Assembly: GCA_903926385.1 (NCBI GenBank)
Contig: CAIYIS010000063.1
Coordinates: forward strand, 1-61,332
Length of the DNA: 61,332 nucleotides
Source of the DNA: an uncultured Bacteroidota bacterium
GTDB lineage: Bacteria; Bacteroidota; Bacteroidia; 2-12-FULL-35-15
Direction of reading: 5' to 3'
The number at the start of each line of letters is the position of its first letter. The first letter of the stretch is position 1. The position numbers were made by a program, and so were the translations under genes. Below are positions 28,128 through 36,438 of this stretch, in pieces. The notes beneath the pieces are model-generated. The model saw nothing but the letters and a program-made list of their open reading frames with translations. It ran no database searches and was not told the origin of the DNA.

Positions 28128-28170
28128 TTCATTTTTGATTTTTATCTCCATGTAAATAATTTCTCTTTTC

Positions 28171-28461
28171 TTAATCACCGTTTGCTGATTGCAAAAACTG
28201 CTTGATTAATTCAATTTCTTTTGTAGAAATATTTGCCCTTACTTTCATGTGCATGCTAACGGTTTCCCATTTGTCATCCGAGTAAGTTGTCGGGTCGGGC
28301 ATGTTGTGACATCTGCTGCATTGCTCGCTCCATAACTCGGCTCCGCTTTTCTCAACAGCCACTTTTTCCCCCGTTTTGCAGCTATGAAGCCAAAATGCAA
28401 TTAGAATGATAGCCATTGCAACTAATCCCTTCTTTCCGTTTTTTAAAATGCCGTTGCCCAT
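28171..28461 (-). CDS. small c-type cytochrome lipoprotein
   Basis: This 96-aa protein has an N-terminal hydrophobic segment that ends at LHSC (Cys28), a plausible lipobox. The haem-binding motif CSRCH lies at residues 48-52. The later MHMKV (about 70-74) could supply the distal methionine. It is shorter than class I cytochromes but complete in frame. It overlaps the porin gene by 19 bp and is followed by the TonB receptor, so it is co-transcribed. It is a likely periplasmic electron carrier facing the membrane. Confidence 0.85.
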   Translation of the reverse strand: MGNGILKNGKKGLVAMAIILIAFWLHSCKTGEKVAVEKSGAELWSEQCSRCHNMPDPTTYSDDKWETVSMHMKVRANISTKEIELIKQFLQSANGD

Positions 28462-29666
28462 TGTATCATTATTGAATTAGTGTAACTTTTTTTCGCACTT
28501 AATATTTGTTGGTAACCAAGCTTCAATGTGTTGTTCCATTTAAAGGAGTAATTAAATCCGCCCGATACTTCCTGAGTGTTTTCGTACCAAAGAGAGCCAA
28601 GCGGAAGTTCCATATACCCGCCTCTCAGATAAATTCCGGTTTTCTTCAGAATTTTATTGTTTGCAAAAACAGGTTTGTAAGCAAATAAAACATAACCAAT
28701 TTTGGTTGTGTTTAAATAAGTGTAAGCCACCTCTGTTTTTCCGGATGGACTTAGTTTGATAAAATTATTTTTGCCTGCATCAGAATATTGTGCCTGTGCT
28801 TTGATTTCAATTCTCCCTTTTATACCCGGAAGATTTTTTTGCAGTGTTAAATCAATCGCGTAAATATTACCGATGTATAATGCCGATAAATCTTCACCCG
28901 AAGAATGAGAATGTGTAACCGTTCCTCCGTGATAGTGATCACCTAGTTTCAATTGCATCCATTTATATGATGCGCCAATTTCCAGTACTGAATTTTTGAA
29001 AGGAAGCACACCAACACGACCTCCAAAGCCAATTTTGTCATTAATATCCGTTCCAAAATCGGTGTGGTAAACTATTTTCCCAGCATTTTTAACAACATCT
29101 GCACCCGTGTCCATTAGCGGGCTGGATGAAACATAGACTGCATAATTAAAATGAGTGGTACCATTTCTAATGCATAACCCCAGTTCGGATTGAGGAGAAT
29201 ATCCTTCATGGTCAAATCCGAGAGGTTCGTTAGGCGCATTATTTATCCAAAAAGGGTGGTAGCGTTCGGAGAACAAACCAAACGGGGAAAGGAATTTTCC
29301 AACCTGGATGGTTCCGAATTTGTGAATGGAATACGTAAGATTAGCGTAACCAAGTTCGGCTGTTACCATTCCGTGTTCCATCATTAAGTCCAGTTCGCTT
29401 TCGAAAAACAAATTGGGTGTAATTTTCCAGAGCAGGATAGGAGCCAACCCAACGGAGATACTGGAAGACGTCATACCGGTGGTATCTGTTAATTGCTTAT
29501 CCAATTCCAAATCGAAGCCACAATAACCATTTCCGGTGAAAGTTATTCGTGATAATTTAAAGCTTTTGAATTTCTGAACAGAATCACCCTCCTGAGCAAA
29601 ACTCTGATGAAACGGAGCGATTGATAGAAACAAAATGAAACAGATATATTTTATTAGTTTAGACAT
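28443..29666 (-). CDS. outer-membrane porin-like beta-barrel protein
   Basis: This 407-aa protein has a signal peptide (residues 1-24, ending HQSFAQ). It then has alternating aromatic/hydrophobic strands ending in a terminal aromatic (MIQWATAF), as in outer-membrane barrels. Phrases such as GKFLSPFGLFSERYHPFWIN are typical of phosphate-selective-porin-like or Bacteroidota 'OmpP1/porin' families. A loop near residue 235 is unusually histidine-rich (DHYHGGTVTHSHSS), which fits a metal-binding vestibule. It lies between two cytochrome c genes in the metal operon. The substrate is not determined by sequence. Confidence 0.8.
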   Translation of the reverse strand: MSKLIKYICFILFLSIAPFHQSFAQEGDSVQKFKSFKLSRITFTGNGYCGFDLELDKQLTDTTGMTSSSISVGLAPILLWKITPNLFFESELDLMMEHGMVTAELGYANLTYSIHKFGTIQVGKFLSPFGLFSERYHPFWINNAPNEPLGFDHEGYSPQSELGLCIRNGTTHFNYAVYVSSSPLMDTGADVVKNAGKIVYHTDFGTDINDKIGFGGRVGVLPFKNSVLEIGASYKWMQLKLGDHYHGGTVTHSHSSGEDLSALYIGNIYAIDLTLQKNLPGIKGRIEIKAQAQYSDAGKNNFIKLSPSGKTEVAYTYLNTTKIGYVLFAYKPVFANNKILKKTGIYLRGGYMELPLGSLWYENTQEVSGGFNYSFKWNNTLKLGYQQILSAKKSYTNSIMIQWATAF

Positions 29667-29674
29667 TGGCTCGA

Positions 29675-30136
29675 TTATTTGGTTTTGTTTTTTGCTAATG
29701 ACCTCACATAAATCACTAGTAATTGCCTGGATTCAAACGATAGTGTTTTGAAAGGAGGCATCGGAGCTTTTCCGATTGTTATTTTAAAAAACAAAGTGGA
29801 GTCGGTCTGACTTTGTACTTTGTCGGAGGAGATGTCGAATGGGCGAGGGTTAAGAAATAACCCGGCAGGGCCATCGCCATGCCCTAATGCACCATGACAC
29901 ATGATGCAGTTTTTTTCGAAAAGAGCTTTTCCCTTTTTTAATACATCAGCCGACTTGGCATTTGTTTTAGCAATAGTGTCATTTGCCTGAATGAGACAGC
30001 AAATACTATTTGTGTTGCTCGAAAACGAACAAACTCCTAAGAGGATAAAAGAAATTAAAATGAATCTAAAAATGGTGAACATAAGAACTAGTTTTATTGT
30101 TAATGAAGTCAACCGACATTTGAAATCAGATGACAT
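29675..30136 (-). CDS. class I cytochrome c
   Basis: The product has up to 153 aa. Either the first ATG or the one at 30082 (opening the hydrophobic segment MFTIFRFILISFILLG) may be used. Haem attachment CIMCH is at residues 77-81, HGDGP follows, and the distal ligand Met126 lies in KAPMPPF. This is the standard class I order. It should be a periplasmic, probably membrane-anchored electron carrier. It is separated by 8 bp from the porin gene and by 21 bp from the HYC_CC_PP gene, inside the same operon. Confidence 0.9.
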   Translation of the reverse strand: MSSDFKCRLTSLTIKLVLMFTIFRFILISFILLGVCSFSSNTNSICCLIQANDTIAKTNAKSADVLKKGKALFEKNCIMCHGALGHGDGPAGLFLNPRPFDISSDKVQSQTDSTLFFKITIGKAPMPPFKTLSFESRQLLVIYVRSLAKNKTK

Positions 30137-30157
30137 TAATTACCTATAAAAACAGTA

Positions 30158-30562
30158 CTATATAATGAGGGTAGAAATAAAAGTAAGTAATTGCCGTCCG
30201 TGCAGTGGAGGCGGCAAATCAGCATAAAAATACTGTGATGCCACTCGTGAGAATATGACACGATTGTCTGAAGAATTCAAAAAGGCTAAAGGGAGATAAG
30301 ATGCTCCACTCTTTTCAATTGTAGTTTTCTCTGTATTCTGAAAATCGCTAAGACAAAAAGAGGAATTTAGCAAATCGCAACATCTCTTTTTAATGGTAGT
30401 TTTCGAAGAGGGTTTATCATTGCAACACTCTTTGGCCGCAGTAGCCGACAAAACGACTTTGCCACTTTTGAGGCATGTCATTTTGTTAACAGTAAATCCA
30501 AGGCTGGAAGCCAAAAACACAACTGCTAAGAAAACGGATACTATTTTTTGTGCGATTTTCAT
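30158..30562 (-). CDS. HYC_CC_PP-like small cysteine-rich protein
   Basis: The frame is open from 30652, but a good promoter (30568-30597) ends just before the ATG at 30560-30562, so I use that start. The product of 134 aa opens with a signal segment (MKIAQKIVSVFLAVVFLASS). It contains MTC, ECC and RCC cysteines and ends with DLPPPLHGRQLL. These are the spaced features of the Bacteroidota HYC_CC_PP family. The first HYC motif is degenerate here (KMTC). The family is usually found with HMA and TonB receptor genes, as here, and is presumed to handle metal in the periplasm. It is the first gene of the leftward operon. Confidence 0.75.
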   Translation of the reverse strand: MKIAQKIVSVFLAVVFLASSLGFTVNKMTCLKSGKVVLSATAAKECCNDKPSSKTTIKKRCCDLLNSSFCLSDFQNTEKTTIEKSGASYLPLAFLNSSDNRVIFSRVASQYFYADLPPPLHGRQLLTFISTLII

Positions 30563-30567
30563 CGGGG

Positions 30568-30597
30568 CAAAATTACGAATAAATATATCATCAGCAA
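30568..30597 (-). promoter_or_regulatory. Bacteroidota-type promoter of the metal operon
   Basis: On the minus strand, TTG (30595-30597) is followed by exactly 19 nt and then TAATTTTG (30568-30575), matching the -33/-7 consensus TTTG-N19-TAnnTTTG. The predicted transcription start falls on or next to the ATG at 30562, implying a leaderless or nearly leaderless mRNA. Confidence 0.7.
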
Positions 30598-30673
30598 CAT
30601 TTGCAAGTCCAATAAGGGTGAAAAACCAGATAAAATAGGTGACAGAAATCATGTTTTTTCCAAGTTGATAAAT

Positions 30674-30681
30674 TACCTTTG
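30674..30681 (+). promoter_or_regulatory. -7 element of the nadA promoter
   Basis: TACCTTTG matches TAnnTTTG exactly, 44 bp upstream of the nadA ATG. No clear -33 TTTG is visible at 19-bp spacing. It is divergent from the metal-operon promoter. Confidence 0.55.
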
Positions 30682-30725
30682 CGTGCTTAATTTAAAAGGA
30701 GACATAAAACCAACGTGAAGAGCAG

Positions 30726-31691
30726 ATGAATGTGAAGGACGGAATAATAAAAGAGATTATCGACCTGAAGAAGAAAAAGAATGCGGTAATTCTGGCGCAT
30801 TATTATCAGGAAGCAGCCATACAAGATGTGGCGGATTTTGTGGGTGATAGTTTGGGATTGTCGCAGGAAGCAGCTAAGACAAACGCGGACATTATTGTTT
30901 TTGCCGGAGTACATTTTATGGCAGAAACTGCAAAGATTATTAATCCAACCAAAAAAGTGTTGCTTCCAGATTTGAATGCTGGATGTTCGCTTGCTGAATC
31001 GTGCCCGGCAGGAGATTTTGAAAAGTTTATCAAACAGCATCCCGGTCATACCGTAGTTACCTATATTAATTGCAGTGCAGATGTAAAAACGTTGAGCGAT
31101 ATCGTTTGTACTTCATCGAATGCCGTGAATGTAATTAACTCCATCCCCAAAGATCGTCCAATTATATTTGCACCGGATAAAAATCTTGGAAAATATTTGA
31201 TAAAAAAGACAGGAAGGGATATGCTATTGTGGGATGGTTCCTGTGTGGTTCACGAAGCCTTTTCCATAAGCAAATTACTGAACTTGGCAGCAGAATATCC
31301 GAATGCAAAAATAGTGGCTCATCCAGAATCGGAGGAGGTAGTTTTGAAAACAGCACATTTTATTGGGTCGACAGCAGAGATGCTGAAATTTGTAAAAGAA
31401 GATTCGGGTAAACAATATATAGTGGCAACCGAAGCGGGTATACTGCATCAAATGGTAAAAGATGCTCCAACCAAAGAACTGATTCCGGCTCCGGCTAAAG
31501 AGGATAATACATGCGCATGCAGCGAATGTGCATATATGAAAGTGAATACACTGGAGAAATTATATCTATGTCTGAAAAACGAGACACCGGAAATATTGAT
31601 AGATGAAACAACTCGACTTAAAGCACTAATACCAATAACAAGAATGCTTGAATTGTCGGGCAAACCTAGTTCAGCAGCGAATACATTATGA
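30726..31691 (+). CDS. nadA: quinolinate synthase
   Basis: This 321-aa enzyme condenses iminoaspartate with dihydroxyacetone phosphate to quinolinate in NAD synthesis. The sequence shows AHYYQ near residue 25 and three cysteine sites fit for the [4Fe-4S] cluster: Cys87 in [10 protein letters not shown], the cysteine in WDGSCVVHE, and CSECAYMK near the end. Length and the three-fold repeat layout fit NadA. It overlaps nadB by 4 bp (ATGA at 31688-31691), so the two are translationally coupled and should make the cytoplasmic iminoaspartate-to-quinolinate channel together. nadC is not in the window. Confidence 0.96.
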   Translation: MNVKDGIIKEIIDLKKKKNAVILAHYYQEAAIQDVADFVGDSLGLSQEAAKTNADIIVFAGVHFMAETAKIINPTKKVLLPDLNAGCSLAESCPAGDFEKFIKQHPGHTVVTYINCSADVKTLSDIVCTSSNAVNVINSIPKDRPIIFAPDKNLGKYLIKKTGRDMLLWDGSCVVHEAFSISKLLNLAAEYPNAKIVAHPESEEVVLKTAHFIGSTAEMLKFVKEDSGKQYIVATEAGILHQMVKDAPTKELIPAPAKEDNTCACSECAYMKVNTLEKLYLCLKNETPEILIDETTRLKALIPITRMLELSGKPSSAANTL

Positions 31692-33268
31692 TAAAAACTG
31701 ATTTTTTAATAGTCGGGTCGGGAGTAGCAGGGTTGACATTTGCATTGAAAGCGGCACACCAATTTCCGAAGGCAAAGGTTATCATTATTACCAAAGCAGA
31801 CGAAAGCGAATCGAATACAAAATACGCACAGGGAGGAATGGCTGTGGCACTAGACACTAAATCGGACTCGTTTAAACGACACATTGACGACACCTTGAAA
31901 GCCGGAGACGGATTGTGTGATAAAAAAGTTGTGGAATTTGTGGTGAAAGAAGGGCCGGAAAGGCTAAGTGAGCTGGTAAATTGGGGAGCACAATTTGACA
32001 AACAAAAGCAAGGTAATTTCCATCTTGGCAAAGAAGGCGGGCATACCACCAACAGAATTATACATAAAGGAGATTCGACCGGGCTTGAAATAGAAGAAGC
32101 TTTGCTGAAACAGGTTTCGGAAACAAAAAATATTCAAGTATTGTCTCATCGTTTTGTGGTAGATTTAATAACCGAACACCATGTAGAAAAAGCAAGAAAA
32201 ATAAAATCAAAACAGAAAACTTGTTACGGTGTGTATATACTCAATTCGAAAACGAACCGGGTGGATAAAGTGGTTTCTAAAATCACTCTAATTGCTACGG
32301 GAGGGACCGGGCAGGTATATAAAAACACCACCAATCCGGTGGTTGCAACGGGAGACGGAATAGCGATGGCTTTTCGGGCCAAGGCAGCGATAAAAAATAT
32401 GGAGTTTATACAATTTCACCCTACTGCATTGTATAATCCGGGCGAGAGTCCTTCGTTTCTAATATCAGAAGCCGTGAGAGGAGAAGGTGCGATATTAAGA
32501 ACTAAGGACGGGAAAAGATTTATGGAAAAGTATGATGTAAGAGAAGAGCTTGCATCGAGGGATATTCTGGCCAGGGCGATAGACCATGAATTAAAAAAGA
32601 GTGGAGATAACTTTGTATATCTCGATTGCAGGCATATAGAAAAGAAAAGTTTTATTAAACATTTCCCTACTATCTATAATAAATGTAAGAGTTTGGGAAT
32701 AGACATTACAAAAGATATGATTCCGGTGGTGCCGGCAGCGCATTATTTATGTGGAGGGATAAAAGTGGACAAGAACGGAAATACAACTATTCACAATTTA
32801 TATGCTTGCGGAGAATGTTCGTATACGGGATTGCACGGAGCTAACCGACTTGCATCTAATTCGCTTTTGGAAGCGATTGTATACGCTCACCGATGTTTTG
32901 CAGATTCGGCTCAAAAAATTAATAAGATTATGCTTCGTACTGACATTCCGGATTGGAATGATCAGGGAACAGCTTATCCGAAAGAAAAAATAACAATGAC
33001 TCATAACCGCAAAGAACTGCAGGAAACGATGAGTAATTTTGTAGGAATTGTGAGGTCGGATGAAAGGCTGAGAAAAGCCATGGAGCGTGTAAAAATAATA
33101 GCAAAAGAAACCCAACAATTGTATAATAAAAGCGTGTTGTCTCCACAATTATGCGAATTAAGAAACATGATTGACATTGCCTATCTTATCGTAAATCACT
33201 CCATCAAGCGAAAAAAGAATAAAGGAGTTTTTTATAATATTGATTTAATAAATGAAACAGAAGAATAA
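31688..33268 (+). CDS. nadB: L-aspartate oxidase
   Basis: This 526-aa flavoprotein oxidises L-aspartate to iminoaspartate, the substrate for NadA. The FAD-binding GSGVAGL lies at residues ~8-14, followed by [11 protein letters not shown]. The succinate-dehydrogenase-like active-site and flavin segments include [40 protein letters not shown] and [13 protein letters not shown]. Length matches the family. It starts inside the nadA stop codon and is the second gene of that operon. Confidence 0.96.
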   Translation: MIKTDFLIVGSGVAGLTFALKAAHQFPKAKVIIITKADESESNTKYAQGGMAVALDTKSDSFKRHIDDTLKAGDGLCDKKVVEFVVKEGPERLSELVNWGAQFDKQKQGNFHLGKEGGHTTNRIIHKGDSTGLEIEEALLKQVSETKNIQVLSHRFVVDLITEHHVEKARKIKSKQKTCYGVYILNSKTNRVDKVVSKITLIATGGTGQVYKNTTNPVVATGDGIAMAFRAKAAIKNMEFIQFHPTALYNPGESPSFLISEAVRGEGAILRTKDGKRFMEKYDVREELASRDILARAIDHELKKSGDNFVYLDCRHIEKKSFIKHFPTIYNKCKSLGIDITKDMIPVVPAAHYLCGGIKVDKNGNTTIHNLYACGECSYTGLHGANRLASNSLLEAIVYAHRCFADSAQKINKIMLRTDIPDWNDQGTAYPKEKITMTHNRKELQETMSNFVGIVRSDERLRKAMERVKIIAKETQQLYNKSVLSPQLCELRNMIDIAYLIVNHSIKRKKNKGVFYNIDLINETEE

Positions 33269-33360
33269 TCTCTTCTAACTAAACACGTGCATTTGATGCC
33301 GACTATCAGCAACATTTATTGGCATAAGTAAGTTGATACGGAAAAACAAGTAACCAAATT

Positions 33361-34104
33361 ATGCAGTACATTTTTTTACCATTTCGGGTTATTTTTAAAG
33401 TATATTACCTCATCGTATTTGCGTTATGTATTATGCTCGCCTACCCGTTGGTGTACTTTTTGCTTAAGGATAAAAGCCGATTCCCTAAGGCATTTAAGTT
33501 TATGCGCATTCAGGCTTATCTGTTGCTTGGGTTGGCGGGAGCCATATTGAGGGTGAAAGGCAAGGAGAACATTCCCAAAACAGGAGCTTATATTATTGCG
33601 CCTAATCATAGTTCCTATCTCGATATCTTTTGTTTGTATGTTATTTTCAGAAGATATTTTGTGTTTATAGGGAAAAAGGAAATTGAAAAATGGCCCTTGT
33701 TTCATTTGTACTACACTTCGGGAATGAACATCCTTGTAGACAGAAGCGCAAATACGAGTGCGCTGGGAGCGATGAAACGAATGTCTCACGAAGTGGAGAT
33801 GGGGCATCCGTTGGTTATTTTTCCGGAAGGAACCATATCGAAAGAAGCGCCCAATCTGGCCCCATTTAAAGCAGGTGCATTTGCTATTGCCATACAAAAA
33901 CAAGTGCCTGTGTTGCCTGTTACATTTGTCACCAACTGGAAACTTCTGTCGAGAAGCGGATTTTGGAAAGGCCCAGCAGGGCCGGGAATAGCTGAAGTAG
34001 TGATTCATGAACCAATTGAAACTTTAGGAATGAAAAAGACAGATATGGATGAATTGCAGGAGAAGGTGAGAAAAGCAATCCATTCTTCTATTCGGCAGAG
34101 GTAA
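33361..34104 (+). CDS. 1-acyl-sn-glycerol-3-phosphate acyltransferase family protein
   Basis: This 247-aa protein has the PlsC signature. The catalytic HX4D is NHSSYLD (His83, Asp88). Later motifs are the GMNILVDRS region and VIFPEGTISKEAP (the glycerol-phosphate-binding EGT). Two N-terminal hydrophobic stretches (about 5-35 and 50-64) anchor it at the cytoplasmic membrane. It most likely acylates lysophosphatidic acid in phospholipid synthesis, though ornithine-lipid O-acyltransferases look alike. It begins 92 bp after nadB on the same strand. Confidence 0.9.
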   Translation: MQYIFLPFRVIFKVYYLIVFALCIMLAYPLVYFLLKDKSRFPKAFKFMRIQAYLLLGLAGAILRVKGKENIPKTGAYIIAPNHSSYLDIFCLYVIFRRYFVFIGKKEIEKWPLFHLYYTSGMNILVDRSANTSALGAMKRMSHEVEMGHPLVIFPEGTISKEAPNLAPFKAGAFAIAIQKQVPVLPVTFVTNWKLLSRSGFWKGPAGPGIAEVVIHEPIETLGMKKTDMDELQEKVRKAIHSSIRQR

Positions 34105-34208
34105 ATCGCATAACAGGGAAATACAGCTATAAGTACCGTTATTGGCGGAAGGGAAGGGAAGTAAATCGATTTTTTGGAATTAATGAAAATCTATGCGGAA
34201 AATCATAG

Positions 34209-34236
34209 TTGAATTCCTATTTCTTTTATAGTTTTG
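34209..34236 (+). promoter_or_regulatory. Bacteroidota-type promoter of mdh
   Basis: TTG (34209-34211) and TAGTTTTG (34229-34236) are 17 nt apart, and the -7 box matches TAnnTTTG exactly. It lies 40 bp upstream of the malate dehydrogenase ATG. Confidence 0.6.
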
Positions 34237-34275
34237 CACCGTTAAAAAATTAAAAACCATTTAAATCAAAATAAT

Positions 34276-35211
34276 ATGAAAGTAACAATAGTAGGAGCAG
34301 GGAATGTAGGTGCCACATGTGCCGATGTGATAGCATACCGCAGCATTGCTTCAGAAGTAGTATTGCTTGATATCCGTGAAAATTTTGCAGAAGGCAAAGC
34401 TTTGGATATGATGCAAACCGCAACCCTTACAGGGTTTAACACAGCGGTGAAAGGCAGCACAAACGATTACGCTAAAACTGCCAACAGTAATGTGGTAGTA
34501 ATTACCAGCGGAGTGCCACGTAAACCGGGCATGACCAGAGAAGAACTAATCGGAATAAATGCCGGAATAGTGAAAGGTGTTACAGAAAATGTTTTGAAAC
34601 ATTCTCCGAATGCTATTATTGTTGTTGTAAGTAATCCGATGGATACAATGACTTACCTTGCATTGAAAGAAAGCAAAATTTCGAAAAACAGAATTATCGG
34701 AATGGGAGGAATATTGGACAGCGCTCGTTTTAAATGCTATTTGTCGCTTGCGCTTAATGCATCGGCTAATGATTTGGAAGGAATGGTGATTGGTGGACAT
34801 GGAGACACCACCATGATTCCTCTTACTCGTTTGGCTTCTTACAAAGGGGTGCCTGCATCTCAGTTTGTGTCGGCTGATGTTTTGAAAAAAGTGTCGGATG
34901 ATACAATGGTGGGTGGAGCAACTTTGACAAGTATGCTTGGCACTTCAGCATGGTATGCGCCAGGAGCGGCAGTGGCTGCTTTGGTAGACAGCATATTGAA
35001 TGATCAGAAAAAAATGTTCCCTTGCAGTGTTTATCTTGACGGTGAATACGGACAAAAAGATATTTGCATGGGAGTGCCTGTAATCATTGGTAAAAATGGT
35101 TGGGAAAAAATTGTGGATATACAATTGAACGATCAGGAAAAAGCTGCATTTGCTAAATCATCGGATGCTGTTAGAAACATGAACAATGTACTAAGCACAA
35201 TTACTATTTAA
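34276..35211 (+). CDS. mdh: malate dehydrogenase
   Basis: This 311-aa NAD-dependent enzyme interconverts malate and oxaloacetate in the TCA cycle. The N-terminal GAGNVGATCA is the dinucleotide-binding loop and DIRENFAEGKALDM contains the acidic NAD-ribose ligand. GVPRKPGMTREEL is the mobile loop with the substrate arginines, and VIGGHGDTTMIP carries the catalytic histidine. The GVPRKPGMTR form is malate-type (LDH-like MDH group). It has its own promoter and a strong terminator. Confidence 0.95.
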   Translation: MKVTIVGAGNVGATCADVIAYRSIASEVVLLDIRENFAEGKALDMMQTATLTGFNTAVKGSTNDYAKTANSNVVVITSGVPRKPGMTREELIGINAGIVKGVTENVLKHSPNAIIVVVSNPMDTMTYLALKESKISKNRIIGMGGILDSARFKCYLSLALNASANDLEGMVIGGHGDTTMIPLTRLASYKGVPASQFVSADVLKKVSDDTMVGGATLTSMLGTSAWYAPGAAVAALVDSILNDQKKMFPCSVYLDGEYGQKDICMGVPVIIGKNGWEKIVDIQLNDQEKAAFAKSSDAVRNMNNVLSTITI

Positions 35212-35233
35212 TAAGTATAAATCAAAAAAAGGG

Positions 35234-35266
35234 AAAGGGCGGCTTTGCAAAAAGCCGCCCTTTTTT
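35234..35266 (+). terminator. Rho-independent terminator of mdh
   Basis: The stem aagggcggcttt (35235-35246) pairs with aaagccgccctt (35251-35262), with a 4-nt loop and six T. It lies 23 bp past the mdh stop. Confidence 0.95.
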
Positions 35267-35273
35267 ACTCATT

Positions 35274-35705
35274 ATGAAAATAACTGTACCATTTAGGGTT
35301 TTGAATTTGCGCGGAAGCGGGTTTCACCTGTTGATTAAGATTACAATAAATGGTAAGGCGGCAAAGATGATAGTAGACACGGGTGCTTCGATTACGGTTT
35401 TTGATAAAACGAAAATGGGCAACTTTGTAAAAGAAAAGAAAATTGAAGAACGCAGCGAGATGACTTCGGGACTGGGTACAAACACCATGAAAGTGCATGG
35501 GGTGATGATAAAAAAAATGATGGCAGGTAAGCTGGAAATAAAGAATTATAAGGCTGTGCTGGTTGATTTGAGTCATGTAAATGATTCGTACAATAAATTG
35601 GGAATGGCAGAAATAGACGGGGTGCTGGGTTCGGATATTTTTAGGAAATATAAAGCTGTGATTGATTACGAAAAAAAGACACTTACGCTGAAGAGTAAGA
35701 AATAA
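35274..35705 (+). CDS. retropepsin-like aspartic protease
   Basis: This is a 143-aa single-domain protein. The catalytic motif is VDTGAS (Asp35-Thr-Gly), followed by a flap-like segment (GLGTNTMKVHGVMI) and the closing IDGVLGSDIFRKYKAVIDYEKKTLTL, which is the pepsin-fold C-terminal signature of clan AA. It has no signal peptide, so it is presumably cytoplasmic and active as a homodimer. The target is unknown. Its start is only 8 bp past the mdh terminator, so its promoter must lie in or before that hairpin, or it depends on read-through. Confidence 0.85.
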   Translation: MKITVPFRVLNLRGSGFHLLIKITINGKAAKMIVDTGASITVFDKTKMGNFVKEKKIEERSEMTSGLGTNTMKVHGVMIKKMMAGKLEIKNYKAVLVDLSHVNDSYNKLGMAEIDGVLGSDIFRKYKAVIDYEKKTLTLKSKK

Positions 35706-35761
35706 GCACCTCTCCCTTGGGTTATCTTCTTAATTTCTAATGTATGGGAAACTTTAAAAAC

Positions 35762-35800
35762 AAAACCTCGGAAGGAATTCATTCCTTCCGAGGTTTATTA
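35762..35800 (+). terminator. terminator hairpin after the protease gene
   Basis: A perfect 16-bp stem (35763-35778 with 35781-35796) has a 2-nt loop, with a short T-rich tail. It is 58 bp past the protease stop. Confidence 0.8.
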
Positions 35801-36426
35801 TGCAATCTAGGGTAGACTGGTGAAAAAGCGAAAAACAAAAACGACACATCAATTTCCTACTTTTTTACCCCTAAACTCAATAAATGGTCAATGAAAATCA
35901 AGTTCTGTGTTATTCTTTTGTTCAATATGACCCAAAAAGAGGGGTTAAAGAAAGGGTAAAACAACTATTTTGACCACTTTGGTTCCGTGCTTAAGTATGA
36001 TTGAATCTTGTTTTATTTGATTGAATCGTGTTGAAGTACAATGCAATCGTGTTGAAGTACAATGCAATCTTGTTTAAGTATAATACAATCTAATTGAAGT
36101 GTGATTGAATCGTGTTGAAGTATGATTCAATCATATTTTAATATGATTCGATCTTGTTAAAGTATGATTGAATCTTGTTGAAGTGCGGAACCAAAGCGGC
36201 ACCTTTTGGAGAAAAACGGGCTTAAATACATTAAATTTGGCATTTCCATGGTGAGGGGGGCGGAGGTGAAAATGGGATTGAAGGAGGGGGATTTGGGAAA
36301 AGATGGTCTCTTAAGTTTCTTTTCTAAAAATTGTTTTTAAAAATGGAAGATTAAATATGTTAAGAATCGATAGTTTAAGTTTTCAATAACTAAATTGAAA
36401 TTTCAATGGTTATATTATATTAATTT
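35801..36426. other. intergenic stretch holding tandem array A
   Basis: No gene is visible. It holds the phased 21-bp array (35991-36179) with flanking inverted repeats. A G-rich stretch at about 36249-36300 (runs of 3-6 G) follows, then AT-rich DNA leading to the promoter of the next gene. Confidence 0.6.
35974..36199. repeat. phased tandem array A (9 units of 20-21 bp) inside a 19-bp inverted repeat
   Basis: Nine degenerate units of the type ttgaagtatgattgaatcgtg start their gattgaatc core at 35999, 36019, 36040, 36061, 36082, 36103, 36124, 36145 and 36166, giving spacings of 20 and then seven times 21. The core is a small dyad (gatt-g-aatc). The array is bounded by ccactttggttccgtgctt (35974-35992) and its near-complement (36181-36199, three mismatches). 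Confidence 0.85.
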
Positions 36427-36434
36427 TACATTTG
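36427..36434 (+). promoter_or_regulatory. -7 element directly before a start codon
   Basis: TACATTTG matches TAnnTTTG and ends 4 bp before the ATG at 36439. If it is used, the mRNA would be leaderless. No convincing -33 box is visible. Confidence 0.5.
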
Positions 36435-36438
36435 CAGG

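Noticed and set aside
35991-36179. CRISPR array reading of the tandem repeats
   Set aside because: Units are 20-21 bp without unique spacers, diverge freely, and no cas genes are present. The same holds for arrays B-D.
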